Below the pieces are notes generated by a model. The model searched no databases. It was not told where the DNA came from and saw only the letters and a program-made list of their open reading frames with translations. 64,000 nt of DNA from assembly GCA_944388965.1 (NCBI GenBank), contig CALXKL010000007.1, positions 52,167-116,166 on the forward strand, read 5' to 3'. Of the stretch, positions 1 through 9,130 are shown piece after piece. Every line of letters starts with the position of its first letter. Position 1 is the stretch's first letter. Source of the DNA: an uncultured Spirochaetales bacterium (GTDB lineage: Bacteria; Spirochaetota; Spirochaetia; Sphaerochaetales; Sphaerochaetaceae). The position numbers were made by a program, and so were the translations under genes.

Positions 1-1
1 C

Positions 2-319
2 TACGTCGTGGTGAAGTGGGGCACCAGTCTGGCAAAGACGGCATACATCTTCTCAAACGACCGCGTGCCGGACATCTCCCGGCGCGTGATAAGTGAGCTC
101 CACCATGGCGGCACGCTCTTCAAGGGAACCGGCATCTACACCTCCAAGGAGCGCAACATGCTCATGGTGGTCGTGCCGAACAACCAGCTGAGGATCCTCG
201 AGGAGATCGTCCACGAGGCGGACCCCAAGGCCTTCATGTTCATAAGCGAGGCCTTCCAGGTGCTCGGCAACGGCTTCACCCCGTTCCGCGACAAGGTGGA
301 GTCCAGCAACCAGAACTGA
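2..319 (+). CDS. YitT/DUF2179 family membrane protein, C-terminal fragment
   Basis: The reading frame is open from the first bases of the window, so the 5' part, including all membrane segments, lies outside. The visible 105 or so residues match the cytoplasmic DUF2179 domain that ends YitT-family proteins: an isoleucine/valine-rich start, then HGGTLFKGTGIYTS and KERNMLMVVV, then the helix following PNNQLRILEEIV. DUF2179 is a small ACT/PII-like fold of unknown ligand. The protein is predicted to be an integral membrane protein whose transport role has not been established. The family call rests on these motifs. The next gene starts about 60 bp downstream. Confidence 0.8.
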   Translation, partial: YVVVKWGTSLAKTAYIFSNDRVPDISRRVISELHHGGTLFKGTGIYTSKERNMLMVVVPNNQLRILEEIVHEADPKAFMFISEAFQVLGNGFTPFRDKVESSNQN

Positions 320-380
320 CAAATCCGCCTTGCCCCGGGAGGTCCTTTGGGGCTATAGTCCTCCACCGGAGGATGTGAAG

Positions 381-1556
381 ATGTTTTCGCTGGGTTCTTT
401 CCTTGACGTCAGGAAGGAGGACAGGCCGCTGCTGTACTACACGTACTACGCGTTCCTGGTCTCCGGGATGATGAGCACCGTGCTGGGGGCCATCCTGCCG
501 AGCCTGTCCGCCGAATACGGGCTTTCCTATTCCGTGCAGGGCTCGCTGCTCTCGTTCCATCAGATCGGCAACCTGGCCGCGGTGTATCTGGCGGGGTTCC
601 TCCCTTACGCCATCGGCCGCAAGAGGAGCACGCTGCTTGGAGCCAGCGGAATCATCCTGGGACTCGTCTTCATGACGCTGTACGGCAACCCGCTTTTTCT
701 GATGCTGGCCTTCGCCCTGACGGGAATCGGACGCGGGACGCTTTCGAACATGACCAACGTCGTCGTCGGACAGTGCGCCGGAAACAAGGCGGGCGGTCTC
801 AACCTCCTTCATGCATCCTATGCCGTAGGCGCCTTCATATCGCCCCTGATCGCCCTTGCCGCAGGAGATTCCTGGTGGAAGTGGCCGTGCTGGGCGATAT
901 CCGCCCTCATGCTGCTCTCGCTTGTCCTCATCGGCACTTCGTCCCTGAGCAGCGAGCGCACCAGGCGGGATCCTGATTGTGGGCAGAAGAGCTTCATGAA
1001 GGACTTCGCCTTCTGGCTCAACACGCTGATCATGCTCTTCTACCTGTGCGCAGAGGCCTCCCTCACGGGTTGGCTCGTGACGTACTTCAAGGACAGCGGC
1101 ATGCTCCCGGCATCACTTGCACCTTCGGTCCAGTCCCTGATGTGGGTCACCATTCTCGTCGGCCGCCTGGTGTGCGCGAGCCTGTCCGTACGGATGAACA
1201 AGGCAGTGCTGATCATGATCCTGGGAACCGTGATGACCGGTTTCTTCGCGCTCATGGTCCTCACCTCCAGCCCCGCCGTGGCGATGGTCGCCGTCCTCGG
1301 GGTGGGGCTGTCCATGAGCGGCATCTATCCGACGACGCTCTCGACGATGCCTGGAAAGTACAATTCATCCACGGTCGCCACCGGCACCTGCATCGCCGTG
1401 GCGTCTGTCGGCGGAATCGTGATGCCGATGATCATAGGCGCCGTGGCCGAGACCAGCGGACTTGCAAGTGGAATCTCCCTGATCCTCTTCGCCCTGGTGG
1501 TCATGCTGGCTCTGATGCTGACCAAGCTTGTACTGACTCTCAGAGGACGGGTCTGA
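381..1556 (+). CDS. MFS transporter, about 390 aa
   Basis: This is a hydrophobic protein of about 12 predicted membrane segments with the layout of the major facilitator superfamily. A basic loop IGRKRS follows the second or third helix, like the MFS loop 2-3 motif, and a second half-repeat begins near residue 205. I chose ATG 381 because GGAGGA lies 7 nt upstream; in-frame codons further upstream have no ribosome site. It is convergent with the rhamnose genes, so a sugar such as L-rhamnose (FHS/fucose-permease-like) is a tempting substrate. That is only inference from position, and nothing in the sequence fixes the substrate or the proton/sodium coupling. Confidence 0.8.
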   Translation: MFSLGSFLDVRKEDRPLLYYTYYAFLVSGMMSTVLGAILPSLSAEYGLSYSVQGSLLSFHQIGNLAAVYLAGFLPYAIGRKRSTLLGASGIILGLVFMTLYGNPLFLMLAFALTGIGRGTLSNMTNVVVGQCAGNKAGGLNLLHASYAVGAFISPLIALAAGDSWWKWPCWAISALMLLSLVLIGTSSLSSERTRRDPDCGQKSFMKDFAFWLNTLIMLFYLCAEASLTGWLVTYFKDSGMLPASLAPSVQSLMWVTILVGRLVCASLSVRMNKAVLIMILGTVMTGFFALMVLTSSPAVAMVAVLGVGLSMSGIYPTTLSTMPGKYNSSTVATGTCIAVASVGGIVMPMIIGAVAETSGLASGISLILFALVVMLALMLTKLVLTLRGRV

Positions 1557-1563
1557 GACGACA

Positions 1564-1589
1564 GGGCGCGACCTGTGACGGCCGCGCCC
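1564..1589. terminator. GC hairpin between convergent genes
   Basis: A 7-bp stem (GGGCGCG/CGCGCCC) with a 12-nt loop sits in the 57-bp gap between the convergent MFS gene and rhaD. There is no T-run on either strand, so it is a weak candidate for an intrinsic terminator. Confidence 0.3.
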
Positions 1590-1613
1590 ATGCCCATGCT
1601 GTGATCATGATCC

Positions 1614-2414
1614 TCAGTCCAGGAAGTCCTCGTTGATCTTCACGCCGAAGGCGTCGGCGAGGAGGCGCAGCTGGTCGTCGCCTATCGTCCTCACGATTCC
1701 CGCACCCTTTGCCTTGAGGTATATCTCCGCCGCCTTCTCGATGGTATGCACAAGACCGAAGGTCTCGTCGAAGGTCTCTCCCGAGCCGAATATGCCGTGG
1801 AAGGCCCATACGACGGCGGGGTAGGTCCTGATCAGCTTCGACGTCTCGAGCGCTATGTCCGTGCCGCCGGGGATCATCCAGTCCAGTATGCCGACGCCCT
1901 CGGGGAACACGACGGCACACTCCGTCTCGCTCTGCCAGAGGATGCGCGAGAGCACTCTGGCATCCGGCTCGATCGTGTAGCTCAGCGCCGTGATGTTCGC
2001 CGGGTGGGCGTGGTAGATCACGCGGCATCTTCCATCTGTGACTGCGCATCTGGCGATGTGGTTGAGCAGATGGCTGGGCAGCTCGCTGGTCGGCTTCGCA
2101 TCGTCCTCGAGGCCCCAGAGAATCGTGTAGCCGGCACCATCGTCGTCGATGCGTATGATGCCCATGTTCCTTTCGGGTTCGAGAGGCATGTTCCGCATGT
2201 ACTTCCCGCTTCCGGAAGTGATGAAGTGCTCTCCGGCCAGGGCGGAAGCGTCGATGGGCAGGTCAAGATGCCTGTCCTGCGTGAACAGGTTCCTGCATCC
2301 CTCGACCTCCTCCGGTCTCATCCTGTATGTCAGGTTTCCGCCGTTCCTCTCGTGCCAGCCCAGCTTGTAGCCGTCATGGCACATCCTGATGTAGTCCTCG
2401 ATCACCCTGTGCAT
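1614..2414 (-). CDS. rhaD: Rhamnulose-1-phosphate aldolase
   Basis: This class II aldolase cleaves L-rhamnulose 1-phosphate to dihydroxyacetone phosphate and L-lactaldehyde, the last committed step of rhamnose breakdown. At 266 aa it is close to the usual 274. The N-terminal HERNGGNLTYR motif (residues 21-31) is the phosphate-binding glycine region. Glu111 is placed like the catalytic glutamate. The zinc ligands fit YHAH (His135, His137) and His206 in AFHG. It is the last gene of the minus-strand order rhaB-rhaA-rhaD, 3 bp after rhaA. All visible catalytic residues are present, so the enzyme is probably active. Confidence 0.95.
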   Translation of the reverse strand: MHRVIEDYIRMCHDGYKLGWHERNGGNLTYRMRPEEVEGCRNLFTQDRHLDLPIDASALAGEHFITSGSGKYMRNMPLEPERNMGIIRIDDDGAGYTILWGLEDDAKPTSELPSHLLNHIARCAVTDGRCRVIYHAHPANITALSYTIEPDARVLSRILWQSETECAVVFPEGVGILDWMIPGGTDIALETSKLIRTYPAVVWAFHGIFGSGETFDETFGLVHTIEKAAEIYLKAKGAGIVRTIGDDQLRLLADAFGVKINEDFLD

Positions 2415-2417
2415 GTC

Positions 2418-3653
2418 TCAGCTCCTCTTCAGGAGGACGTCCTCCTCGTATTTCTTCACTGCATCGTACCATGCGAATCCGGGTTCGATGCCCTCTCTTC
2501 TCAGGAACTCGTTCCACACCTCCTGCCAGGGCAGCTCGTTCATCGACTCACCGTAGGCGAACAGGTGGGTGAAGTCCTCCTTCTCCTGGTCCGCGGCCAT
2601 CTTCGCTCCATCCTCGAGCATGGCCATCAGCAGGGCCTTCTTCATGTTGTTCGTTCCGACGACCCAGGCCACGATGCGGTTGATCGAGGCGTCGAAGAAG
2701 TCAAGGCCGATGAGGACCTTGTCCAGTGCGTCGCAGCGGACGATCTGCCTGGCGATGGCGCGGATCTCGTCGTCCAGCCGCACCACATGGTCGCTGTCCC
2801 AGCGCACCGCACGGGTCACGTGCAGCGGGATCCTGTCGAACACGGTCAGCAGCGCGGGTATCTTGTCCGCAACGGATTCGGTGGGGTGGTAGTGGCCGTT
2901 GTCCAGCAGCTGGTAGACCCCCTTGTGGCTCGCAGCGTAGCCCAGGTAGAACTCGCCCGAGCCGACCGTGAAGGACTCGACGCCGATACCGAATACCTTG
3001 CTCTCCACGCTGTCTATGACACCATCCAGCTTCTCGCTGAAGATCCGGTCCAGGCATTCCTTCAGCCTCAGACGCGGGGTCAGACAGTCGGCCGGCGTGT
3101 CCTTGAAGCCGTCCGGGATCCAGAGATTGCACGTGCTCCAGCCTCCCAGCTCGCGGGCGAAGTGCGCAGCCACGCGGCGGCTGCGGATGCAGTGCTCCGT
3201 CCAGAACCTGCGCACCTCCTCATGCGGGGAGGAGAGGGTGAGGTTGTTGACGACCATCGGGTGGGAGAAGCAGGTCGGGTTGAAGTCCAGTCCGAGTCCG
3301 TGCTCCCTGGCGAAGTCGACCCATCCGTCGTAGTCCTCCGGCTCGATTGCGTCCCTGTCCACGTCCCGGGCTCCGGTGATGTAGCTGGCGTGCAGGTTGA
3401 GTCTCTTGGCACCGGGGATCATGGAGGAGGCGAAGGCGAAGTCCGCCATCAGCTCCTGTGCGTTGCGTGCCCTTCCTGGGTAGTTGCCGGTCGTCTGGAT
3501 GCCTCCGGACAGGGCCCGGGCCCCCTTCTCGAAGCCGACCACGTCATCGCCCTGCCAGCAGTTGATGCTGACCGGGACTTCTGCGATGGTCGCGAGCACC
3601 TTCTCGGTGTCTATGCCGATGGCGGCGTAGGCCTCTCTCGCTTCACTGTACAT
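2418..3653 (-). CDS. rhaA: L-rhamnose isomerase
   Basis: The enzyme interconverts L-rhamnose and L-rhamnulose. At 411 aa it is near the usual 419. It carries the TIM-barrel metal-site signatures VESKVFGIG (Glu217), LLDNGHYHPTE (Asp251, His254) and RWDSDHVV, plus GLDFNPTCFSHP at residues 121-132. It lies between rhaB, whose stop codon it overlaps by 11 bp, and rhaD, so the three genes are almost certainly cotranscribed and translationally coupled. Function is assigned with high confidence from motifs and context. Confidence 0.95.
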   Translation of the reverse strand: MYSEAREAYAAIGIDTEKVLATIAEVPVSINCWQGDDVVGFEKGARALSGGIQTTGNYPGRARNAQELMADFAFASSMIPGAKRLNLHASYITGARDVDRDAIEPEDYDGWVDFAREHGLGLDFNPTCFSHPMVVNNLTLSSPHEEVRRFWTEHCIRSRRVAAHFARELGGWSTCNLWIPDGFKDTPADCLTPRLRLKECLDRIFSEKLDGVIDSVESKVFGIGVESFTVGSGEFYLGYAASHKGVYQLLDNGHYHPTESVADKIPALLTVFDRIPLHVTRAVRWDSDHVVRLDDEIRAIARQIVRCDALDKVLIGLDFFDASINRIVAWVVGTNNMKKALLMAMLEDGAKMAADQEKEDFTHLFAYGESMNELPWQEVWNEFLRREGIEPGFAWYDAVKKYEEDVLLKRS

Positions 3654-5013
3654 TGTCTTCCTCCTGAGTGATGTGTCCTATGTCGAACGAGGATGTCAGG
3701 ATCCGGACGATGTCCTCCCTCCTGATCAGCCCCGTATGCATCATCGCGGACAGCAGGGCGCCAGTGGCGCTTCCCTCCTGCGGTCCCGTGGTGATTTCGA
3801 GTCCGGTATACCTTCCGGCCAGTGTGTTCAGATACCCGTCCCTGGAGCCGCCTCCGACGATGGCCAGGTGGGTGAAACGGCGGCCGGTGATGTCCTCGAG
3901 CTGTCTGATCGAACGTGCGTATGCGTCCGCAAGACTGTGGTAGACCACGTTGGCCACCTCTCCGAGGCCTTCGGGTCTGGGAAGCCCCTGCTCGGCTATG
4001 GCGTCGGAGACCTCCCTTGTCATGGAGTGCGGAGCCAGGAAACGGTCGTCCATCGGGTCGACGAGACCGGCCAGCGGACTCTTCCTCGCCATGGCGACCA
4101 TGTCGTCGAACGAGACATCGTCTCCCGCCTCCCTGCGTATGCTCTGCAGCATCCAGGTGCCCATGATGTTCTTCAGCAGGCGGATGCGTCCGTCGTCGGC
4201 CCCTTCGTTCGTCAGGTTCGCCAGGCGCGCACCATCGTCCGTGTATGCCCTGTCGCTGATGCAGCCCAGAAGCGACCAGGTGCCCGAGGAGAGGAAGAGG
4301 GAGGTGGCGCCCAGCGGACTGGCGAGCACCGCCGATGCCGTGTCGTGAGTGGGTGCGAGTATGAACGTGGCATCGTACCCGATGTCCTCTCTCACCGGCC
4401 CCAGGACGGTGCCGGGCATGGACAGGTCTCCAAAGAGCCGCTGCGGAAGACCGAGTCCGTCGATGAGGTCCCTGTCCCATTCCCTTCTTCCCGCCTTCAG
4501 CAGGCCCGATGTGCTGGCGTTGGTGTACTCCTGCACCTTGACTCCGGTGAGCCTGAAGGCAAGGTAGTCCGGAATGAAGAGCAGACTGTACGCCTTCTCG
4601 AGTATGTCCGGATCCTCCGCCTTCTGTGCCAGCAGCTGGTAGACCGTGTTGAACTTCTGGTGCTGGATGCCGGTGCGCCGGTACAGCTCTTCCCGCGACA
4701 CGGGGCATGCGACCTGGTCTGTCCTGCCGTCCCTGTATGCCACGGCAGGTGTCAGCAGCCTGTCCTCGGCGTCGAGCAGCACGTAGTCCACCGCCCAGGT
4801 GTCGATGGTGATGTAGTCCGCCCCTCCGGCCTTCCTCAGTCCTGCCACCATTTCGCGGTAGAGCATCTCGATGTCCCAGCACAGGTGACCGTCGATGATG
4901 CGCTGGGTGTTCTCGAAGCGGTGGACGACCTGGGTGACGATGCGTCCGTCCTCTAGACGGGCCTTGACGAGCTTGCCGCTCGAGGCTCCGATGTCCATTG
5001 CAAGGTAGGTCAT
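3643..5013 (-). CDS. rhaB: Rhamnulokinase
   Basis: This FGGY-family kinase phosphorylates L-rhamnulose at O1 with ATP. The N-terminal phosphate-1 motif MDIGASSGK, the rhamnulokinase-type TIDTWAVDY and the C-terminal adenosine motif VGGGSRDGYLN are all present. The frame is open upstream, but ATG 5013 is chosen because it begins the kinase fold (MTYLAMDIG) and has a GAGGAT ribosome site. It is the first gene of rhaB-A-D and is read away from the AraC-type regulator across a short shared control region. Confidence 0.93.
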   Translation of the reverse strand: MTYLAMDIGASSGKLVKARLEDGRIVTQVVHRFENTQRIIDGHLCWDIEMLYREMVAGLRKAGGADYITIDTWAVDYVLLDAEDRLLTPAVAYRDGRTDQVACPVSREELYRRTGIQHQKFNTVYQLLAQKAEDPDILEKAYSLLFIPDYLAFRLTGVKVQEYTNASTSGLLKAGRREWDRDLIDGLGLPQRLFGDLSMPGTVLGPVREDIGYDATFILAPTHDTASAVLASPLGATSLFLSSGTWSLLGCISDRAYTDDGARLANLTNEGADDGRIRLLKNIMGTWMLQSIRREAGDDVSFDDMVAMARKSPLAGLVDPMDDRFLAPHSMTREVSDAIAEQGLPRPEGLGEVANVVYHSLADAYARSIRQLEDITGRRFTHLAIVGGGSRDGYLNTLAGRYTGLEITTGPQEGSATGALLSAMMHTGLIRREDIVRILTSSFDIGHITQEEDNVQ

Positions 5014-5107
5014 GACTACATCCTCGTGCCGCTTTGGCGCATGCGCAAGTGATTGTTTCCACGTTTTATTGATTGATTTTGACAAAACGGTGTGTGAAGA
5101 TGTAGTC
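5014..5107. promoter_or_regulatory. Divergent rhaBAD / AraC-regulator control region
   Basis: This 94-bp gap separates rhaB (minus) from the AraC-type regulator (plus). It is AT-rich in the middle and holds an exact palindrome, TTTTG-A-CAAAA, at 5077-5087, next to a short direct repeat of TTGAT. Such symmetric and direct-repeat elements are plausible binding sites for the adjacent regulator. I cannot place a convincing -10/-35 pair for either gene. Confidence 0.45.
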
Positions 5108-6055
5108 ATGAGCACTGTTCTTGATGGATTTTACACTCTCAGCGAAGAGGAGAAGTACTACAGGACGCTGTACGAGGAGGGCAGGAGCAGCGTGGAGTAC
5201 GTCATGCTGCCCAGCCAGGTGCAGGACTCGGCCAGGCTTGACGAGCGCATAGTGCTCTCGTCGGCCTATTACGACCTGGGCGAAGAAGAGACGGTGGTGT
5301 TGATGAAGCATCCCTGCTTCATGCCACGCTACATGCACTCGCACCGCTTCGTCGAGTTCTCGTATGTGCTTTCGGGAAGCGCCCAGGAGGAGGTGGAGGG
5401 CTCTTCGTTCACGGTGCGTGAAGGTGATGTCGTCATCCTGATGCCCGGCTTCTACCACAGCATCTGGGTCGGCGACGGGAATACGGTGGTGCTCAATCTC
5501 CTTGTCGACAGGGACTTCTTCCTGCATCTGGACAGCCGCTTCTCTCTGCATCTGGCCGACAAGAGCCATGTCCTGGTCAGCCAGGTCGACCTGGTCGACG
5601 AAATGTCTGAACTGGTCGTGCAGGAGACGGTCCAGGACGATGTGCGCCTGGCCATGAAGGAGGTCGTCTTCGAGAGGATGGTGCTCGAGATGAAGAGGCA
5701 GGGCAGGCTTGTCGCGCAGGGCGAGGTCGGAGGACGCAAGGAGGTTTTCAGGATCATGAGCTACATCGAGGAGCACAGCCACGACGTGACGCTCACCTCG
5801 TTCGCCTCCCACTTCGGCATAACCGAGCAGTACGCCTCACGCCTCATAAGGGACAGGACCGGCCTGTCGTTCTCGCAGATAGTGCGCCGGCTCAGGATGG
5901 AGGAGGCGGCACATCTGCTGCGACATGGGCGCTTGTGCGCGAAGGAGGTCTCCTACATGGTGGGCTACAGCTCGCCGGAGCATTTCAGCCGCACGTTCAA
6001 GGCCTACTACGGCGTAAGTCCGGACGCATGGAGGAAGGCCAACTCCTCAGTCTAG
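5108..6055 (+). CDS. AraC-family transcriptional regulator, likely rhamnose-responsive
   Basis: The 315-aa protein has an N-terminal cupin-type sensor half (about residues 50-150, with FSYVLSG and VILMPGFYHS) and a C-terminal double helix-turn-helix of the HTH_18 class ending in MVGYSSPEHFSRTFK and YYGVSP. This is the layout of RhaS/RhaR-type sugar regulators. ATG 5108 is taken as the start; the upstream extension of the frame runs through rhaB's control region and is not protein-like. Divergent placement next to rhaB suggests it activates rhaBAD when rhamnose is bound. The effector is inferred, not shown. Confidence 0.85.
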   Translation: MSTVLDGFYTLSEEEKYYRTLYEEGRSSVEYVMLPSQVQDSARLDERIVLSSAYYDLGEEETVVLMKHPCFMPRYMHSHRFVEFSYVLSGSAQEEVEGSSFTVREGDVVILMPGFYHSIWVGDGNTVVLNLLVDRDFFLHLDSRFSLHLADKSHVLVSQVDLVDEMSELVVQETVQDDVRLAMKEVVFERMVLEMKRQGRLVAQGEVGGRKEVFRIMSYIEEHSHDVTLTSFASHFGITEQYASRLIRDRTGLSFSQIVRRLRMEEAAHLLRHGRLCAKEVSYMVGYSSPEHFSRTFKAYYGVSPDAWRKANSSV

Positions 6056-6364
6056 GTGGAACATCTCCTCCAGAGGAATGGACACGGGGCTCTCGTCCTC
6101 GTTGGTCTCCATAAGCGGTGCCATGTGGTGCCACCAGTCCCTTATGGCCTGTTCTCCACCCAGGTCCTGGCTGCCCTTGTCGCCCGAGACCTTCTGGAAC
6201 GCGAACAGCGTATCCGTCTCCTCGTCCAGGTAGATCGAGTAGTCGTATACACCGCTTTCCTTGAGGATTCTCCTCACCTCCGGCCAGAGGGCCGCATGAC
6301 GGGCCTTGTACTCGTCCCTGCAGCCTTTCTTCAGCTTCATCCTGAACGCTTCACGTCTTTCCAT
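6047..6364 (-). CDS. rhaM: L-rhamnose mutarotase
   Basis: This 105-aa dimeric ferredoxin-like (ABM-fold) enzyme speeds interconversion of alpha- and beta-L-rhamnose so that rhaA receives its preferred anomer. The family signatures are clear: FRMKLKKGC, RHAALWPEV with the catalytic histidine, and DWWHHMAPLM near the end. ATG 6364 is used; an in-frame TTG lies two codons upstream. Its 3' end overlaps the end of the regulator gene by 9 bp in convergent orientation. It is separated from trpB upstream by a terminator, so it probably has its own promoter. No strong ribosome site is visible. Confidence 0.9.
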   Translation of the reverse strand: MERREAFRMKLKKGCRDEYKARHAALWPEVRRILKESGVYDYSIYLDEETDTLFAFQKVSGDKGSQDLGGEQAIRDWWHHMAPLMETNEDESPVSIPLEEMFHLD

Positions 6365-6399
6365 GGACAAAAGGATACCGCCATCCGGAGGGACGGCGG
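6365..6399 (-). terminator. Intrinsic terminator after trpB
   Basis: Read on the minus strand, a 9-bp stem (one G-U pair) with a CTCC loop is followed by TATCCTTTTGT. It lies between the trpB stop and the rhaM start. Confidence 0.65.
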
Positions 6400-6438
6400 C
6401 ATGCCATTTGATGTCTTTTCTTGACTTTTGACGGACTT

Positions 6439-7731
6439 TCAGTGCCTGACCTGCTGGATGTGGGACAGGAACTCCTTGTAGCTGCTGGTGCTCTTCTCGT
6501 CGGGTTCGTACTCGACAAGGGGGTAGTTGTGCATGACGAAGTCGATGTCCTTGTCGCCGCGTCCGGACAGATTGACCAGAATGTTGCGATCCCCGTCCAG
6601 CTCCTGCGCCAGCTTGACGGCGTAGGCCACGGCATGGCTGGACTCCAGGGCGGGGATGATCCCCTCCATCCTGGAGAGGGCGTAGAATGCCTCGACCGCC
6701 TCCCTGTCCGTGATCGTGGTGTACTCGACGCGTCCGATGTCGTGCAGCTGGCAGTGCTGTGGACCGCTTCCCGGGTAGTCCAGGCCGGATGCGATCGAAT
6801 AGACGGGCAGGGGCTCGCCCTTGTCGTCCTGGATCAGAATGGTCCTGAAGCCGTGGAGAATGCCCGGCCTGCCCATCGTGAGCGATGCTGCGTGGGCTCC
6901 GGTATCCAGGCCCATTCCGCCCGGCTCGACTCCGTACAGCTTCACGTCCTCGTCATCCAGGAACGCCGAGAAGATGCCCATCGCGTTGCTGCCGCCGCCG
7001 ACACAGGCGACGACATCGTCTGGAAGACGGCCGGTCATCTGGAGCATCTGGCCTCTGGCCTCGACTCCGATCACGGACTGGAAGTCGCGCACCATCATGG
7101 GGAAGGGGTGCGGCCCGACGACGGAGCCGATGCAGTAGATCTGGTTCACCGGATCCTTCAGGTAGGCCTTGAAAGCCTCGTCGACCGCGTCCTTGAGCGT
7201 ACGGGTGCCGGTCTTGACGGGTATGACCTTCGCCCCGAGTATCTTCATGCGCGAGACGTTGGGGGCCTCCTTCATCACATCGACCTCTCCCATGTAGATG
7301 TCGCACTCCAGGCCCATCAGGGCCGCGGCGGTGGCCAGGGCGACTCCGTGCTGTCCGGCTCCGGTCTCCGCGATGACCTTCCTCTTGCCCATGCGCTTTG
7401 CAAGCAGAACCTCTCCCAGACAGTGGTTTATCTTGTGGGCTCCGGTGTGGTTGAGGTCCTCCCTCTTGAGGTAGATCCGGGCGCCTCCGACGGCCTTCGT
7501 GAGATTGGCCGCGAACGTCACCGGACTGGGGCGTCCGGTGTAGTGCTCATGCAGGTTCGCCAGCTCCTGGACGAACGTGGGGTCCTGGCTTATCTCCTCG
7601 TACTTGGCCGCGACCTCGTCCATGACCTTCTGCAGCTCCTCGGGCACGAAGGATCCTCCGTATTCGCCGAAGAAGCCCCTGTCGTCGGGGCGGCTGGTGG
7701 TGTCTATCTCCGCGTTTATGAGATTCTTCAT
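6439..7731 (-). CDS. trpB: Tryptophan synthase beta chain, orphan
   Basis: TrpB condenses indole with L-serine to L-tryptophan using pyridoxal phosphate. The 430-aa protein has the standard TrpB1 sequence: [12 protein letters not shown] at the start, the PLP lysine in HTGAHKIN (Lys100), ETGAGQHG, and the phosphate-cup GGGSNAMG. A good ribosome site (AAAGGAGA) precedes ATG 7731. No trpA or any other trp gene lies in the window, and the gene sits alone between an AlkD-like gene and rhaM, behind its own promoter and terminator. It may therefore salvage indole, or its trpA may be encoded elsewhere. Confidence 0.95.
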   Translation of the reverse strand: MKNLINAEIDTTSRPDDRGFFGEYGGSFVPEELQKVMDEVAAKYEEISQDPTFVQELANLHEHYTGRPSPVTFAANLTKAVGGARIYLKREDLNHTGAHKINHCLGEVLLAKRMGKRKVIAETGAGQHGVALATAAALMGLECDIYMGEVDVMKEAPNVSRMKILGAKVIPVKTGTRTLKDAVDEAFKAYLKDPVNQIYCIGSVVGPHPFPMMVRDFQSVIGVEARGQMLQMTGRLPDDVVACVGGGSNAMGIFSAFLDDEDVKLYGVEPGGMGLDTGAHAASLTMGRPGILHGFRTILIQDDKGEPLPVYSIASGLDYPGSGPQHCQLHDIGRVEYTTITDREAVEAFYALSRMEGIIPALESSHAVAYAVKLAQELDGDRNILVNLSGRGDKDIDFVMHNYPLVEYEPDEKSTSSYKEFLSHIQQVRH

Positions 7732-7763
7732 TTCGGTTCTCCTTTTGTTTTTGTGTATAGAAA

Positions 7764-7792
7764 CACTAATGTATGCCGAAACGCAGTGTCAA
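7764..7792 (-). promoter_or_regulatory. Candidate promoter of trpB
   Basis: On the minus strand TTGACA (7792-7787) is followed after 17 bp by TTAGTG. The -35 box overlaps the stop codon of the upstream AlkD-like gene. The -10 match is weak. Confidence 0.45.
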
Positions 7793-8451
7793 GTACGCTC
7801 CAGGAAGGATTCGAGAGCCTCGAGCCTCTTTGGAGTGATGCGCCGGGATTCCCTGCATTTCCTGACGGCTCTTCTTCTGATGACCTCGTCAAGCCTGGCG
7901 AAGAAGGGAAGGCTCTCGTCCGGGTGGTACGTGTATGCGGTGGCGAAGAACCAGGCCACCGCCATCTGCAGAAGATAGTCCTCGCTTCGTACATCGGCGA
8001 TCGTGTCCAGCAGTTCGTCCAGATGCCGTGGACACAGGAAGTCGCGGTCCATCAGGGCGACGATGCCGAGGCGGCGGGTCATCGGATGAGTGCGCGATAC
8101 GAGCGAGAGGAAATAGCCATACACTTCGTCCTCCTCCCTCTTCGCGTACCATAGGCTGGATGAGACCGTGTCGGTGACCATCCAGCTGACCAGCTGGGGC
8201 AGCAGGGTCTCTATGCGCTCTTTCTTCCGGCTGAACGGTTCCCGGCGGGAGAAGACCATGATGGCGCGTATGATCACGTCCTCGATGCATCCGATTTCGA
8301 TGTCGTCGTCATCGAGGCTTTTTGCGATGGTGCGGCACTCGGCCATCGTCAGACCCCGGCTGGGCAGCGGGCTTTCCGGCGTCAGGGATTCGGTGAACGC
8401 CTTCCTCTTATCCCGTCCGGTGTAGGGGGAGTAGTCGATCCTAGTAGCCAA
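7789..8451 (-). CDS. AlkD-like HEAT-repeat DNA alkylation repair protein
   Basis: The 220-aa protein is helical and matches the AlkD-like family of DNA glycosylase relatives built from HEAT repeats. Supporting segments are RLGIVALMDR, the aromatic DYLLQMAVAWFFATAY, and the basic end RRAVRKCRESRRI. Members remove alkylated bases or bind unusual DNA structures. The start is a TTG inside the last codons of the upstream LUD gene (11-bp overlap), with GGAGAGG just before it, which points to translational coupling. Substrate and activity are inferred from the family only. Confidence 0.8.
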   Translation of the reverse strand: MATRIDYSPYTGRDKRKAFTESLTPESPLPSRGLTMAECRTIAKSLDDDDIEIGCIEDVIIRAIMVFSRREPFSRKKERIETLLPQLVSWMVTDTVSSSLWYAKREEDEVYGYFLSLVSRTHPMTRRLGIVALMDRDFLCPRHLDELLDTIADVRSEDYLLQMAVAWFFATAYTYHPDESLPFFARLDEVIRRRAVRKCRESRRITPKRLEALESFLERT

Positions 8452-9118
8452 GGTCCTCTCCGACGAGGATGACGGTGACGCGGTCCTTCTCCCTCTGCCT
8501 CTTCATGATCAGCGTGTTGCAGCAGATGGTCCCTTGTCCGCAGTCCGCATGGCACATCAGGTCCGACTCGTCGAAGGAGGGGCTTATGCAGACGCCCGAC
8601 TTCGTGCAGAACGTGTCGCAGGAGAGCCTGATGCAGTTGGCCGGTGCGGCGGTGTGCTTGACGCGCTCGACCGCGGCCCTGAGGTCGGGCACGATCTTGT
8701 TGACTCCGGCGACGATGATGACCTTGCGCGGACCGAACACCAGACACGATATCCTGTTGCTGCGTCCGTCGACCTGGTAGATCTCGCCGTGCTGGGTTAT
8801 CGCATTGGCGGAGGAGAGGAACCAGTCCGAGACGTACATCCTGGCCACGAGGCGTCTGGCCTCGTCCTCGTCGATGCCAGGCATGTTCCTGTCGATGTAG
8901 TCGGTCTTCTCCTTCAGGTAGTCCATGATTCCGCATTCGGCAAGGGTCACGGACCCTCCCGAGGATGTGGTGCTGCCTTCCGGTATGAGGGAGCGCACCA
9001 GCTTGAGCGCATCCTCTCTGGTCTCGACGTACGCCGCCTTCATGTTGTTCTGCTCGAGGGCGCGCATCGTCCTCGAGACCGTCATCTGGAGAGCCTTCCT
9101 CCTGTTGGCATCCATCAT
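8441..9118 (-). CDS. LUD-domain (LutC/YkgG-like) protein with C-terminal cysteines
   Basis: This 225-aa protein belongs to the LUD/DUF162 family, relatives of LutC. It shows SSGGSVTLAECGI, the conserved NAITQHGEI and VFGPRKVIIVAGVNKI. The C-terminal third has a cysteine cluster (CDTFCTKSGVC and CGQGTICCN), common in single-domain anaerobe members and suggestive of a metal or Fe-S site. No lutA or lutB partner is nearby, so a role in lactate oxidation is not supported by context. Two adjacent ATGs (9118, 9115) follow AAGGAGG; either may be used. Confidence 0.8.
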   Translation of the reverse strand: MMDANRRKALQMTVSRTMRALEQNNMKAAYVETREDALKLVRSLIPEGSTTSSGGSVTLAECGIMDYLKEKTDYIDRNMPGIDEDEARRLVARMYVSDWFLSSANAITQHGEIYQVDGRSNRISCLVFGPRKVIIVAGVNKIVPDLRAAVERVKHTAAPANCIRLSCDTFCTKSGVCISPSFDESDLMCHADCGQGTICCNTLIMKRQREKDRVTVILVGEDLGY

Positions 9119-9130
9119 TACGCCTCCTTG

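Noticed and set aside
6358..6377. Leaderless promoter for rhaM (TATCCT 7 bp before ATG)
   Set aside because: The TATCCT is part of the T-rich tail of the trpB terminator, and no -35 box lies at a suitable distance.
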